From Pseudomonas sp. L5B5 (GTDB taxonomy: Bacteria > Pseudomonadota > Gammaproteobacteria > Pseudomonadales > Pseudomonadaceae): 64,000 nt of DNA. The notes beneath the pieces were generated by a model. It made no database searches. It saw nothing but the letters and a program-made list of their open reading frames with translations, and was not told the origin of the DNA. Shown in pieces: positions 63,647 to 64,000 of the stretch (positions within the stretch are counted from its first letter, which is position 1; each line of letters opens with the position of its first letter). Where the stretch lies: positions 2,728,001-2,792,000 of the forward strand of contig NZ_CP084742.1 in assembly GCF_020520285.1 (NCBI RefSeq), read 5' to 3'. A program made the translations under genes and the position numbers.

Positions 63647-64000
63647 CACGCGTACTCCCAGATTTCACAAAAGCCATTGCCACCGGCACCGCTCAAGCAG
63701 GCGGCAGTGGTGTTAGACGAGCAACTACCACCACCACCCGAACCGCGACTTCCTGCAAACCCCGGAGTATTAAGACCCGTAAGGGGAGCGCCACCGTCGA
63801 ACGGACTAGCCCCACCAAAACCTGCCGCTGTTCCCCAGTTCGGATTGCTCATGGCATATCCACCCTGCGTACCTCGAGCGCTGACAAGATTGCCGCCAGT
63901 TACAGAACTGCCCCCCATACCCCCATGTACAAAGTTAATAGTGGTCGAGGCTAAGGTAAGCACCTGCCCACCCTGACCTCCGGTTGCGCTCATGTGGCTA
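63646..64000 (-). CDS. Tail fibre with glycine-rich tip, cassette 1 (5' end beyond window)
   Basis: The last 117 residues of a fibre that continues off the right edge; the frame is open to the end. About 27 percent glycine (GGQGGQVL, GGMGGSS, SRGSGGGGSC) and three cysteines, ending in GAGGNGFCEIWEYA. Such tips fold as polyglycine II-type bundles in known phage adhesins and bind the receptor. The ATG at 63993 is probably internal. Confidence 0.75.
   Translation of the reverse strand, partial: SHMSATGGQGGQVLTLASTTINFVHGGMGGSSVTGGNLVSARGTQGGYAMSNPNWGTAAGFGGASPFDGGAPLTGLNTPGFAGSRGSGGGGSCSSNTTAACLSGAGGNGFCEIWEYA

Overview
The window is chromosomal DNA from a Pseudomonas of the P. fluorescens complex, most likely near P. 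protegens or P. chlororaphis. The base composition is GC-rich with strong third-position GC. Several gene groups are Pseudomonas-typical: fpr/finR, dgkA-erdR, mprF with a virJ-like hydrolase, an aot-type amino acid transporter with an aotO gene, quiP, and cinA-recA-recX followed by a phage-tail bacteriocin (tailocin) locus. Gene names were assigned by reading the protein sequences against remembered family features. No database search was run.

Positions 1-31,000 are mostly core chromosome. In order they hold a cut-off serine hydrolase, a secreted GH50-like glycosidase, dinG, a copD-like membrane protein, a collagen-like secreted protein, a group of SEC-C zinc-motif proteins, an isochorismatase-like protein and a GST. 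Next come a quiP-type amidase with an unusual active site, the aotJQMOP-type transporter operon, dcd, a cold-shock gene, a DUF481 outer-membrane protein, an alkyltransferase-like repair protein, ampG, proS, a lipoprotein, dinB, two initiator tRNAs and mprF-virJ. LexA-type boxes lie upstream of dinG, dinB and recA, so three SOS genes are marked by visible operators.

Positions 31,000-47,000 hold kup, rimO, a GNAT protein, a pseudouridine-synthase-like protein with an altered catalytic motif, a DUF1456 protein, trmO, the divergent fpr/finR pair, dgkA, erdR, an EamA exporter, tapT (DTW), a PA3611-like secreted protein, a small ribbon-helix-helix-like protein, a LOG protein, and recX-recA-pncC(cinA).

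Positions 47,000-64,000 are a tailocin locus read entirely on the minus strand and placed next to cinA, the known mutS-cinA tailocin site of fluorescent pseudomonads. Read in transcription order it has three tail fibre/chaperone cassettes (the first cut by the window edge), then a GH19 endolysin and an Rz/Rz1 spanin pair with Rz1 embedded in another frame. A P2/R-pyocin-type tail module follows: PA0615-like, V, W, J, I, split fibre, fibre chaperone, sheath, tube, E/E+E' chaperone with a programmed -1 frameshift, tape measure, U, X, D, and finally a Com-like zinc finger. No capsid, portal, terminase or integrase gene is visible. The fibre cassettes upstream of the lysis genes are best explained as the end of a second tailocin, as described for the two-tailocin cluster of P. 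chlororaphis.

The least ordinary signals are the fibre/chaperone cassette array with a shared N-terminal module and a 30-bp DNA identity, the split fibre separated by a perfect 12-bp hairpin, the REPIN inside the tail operon, the frameshift site, the embedded Rz1, and the quiP homologue that has lost the usual nucleophile-site sequence.
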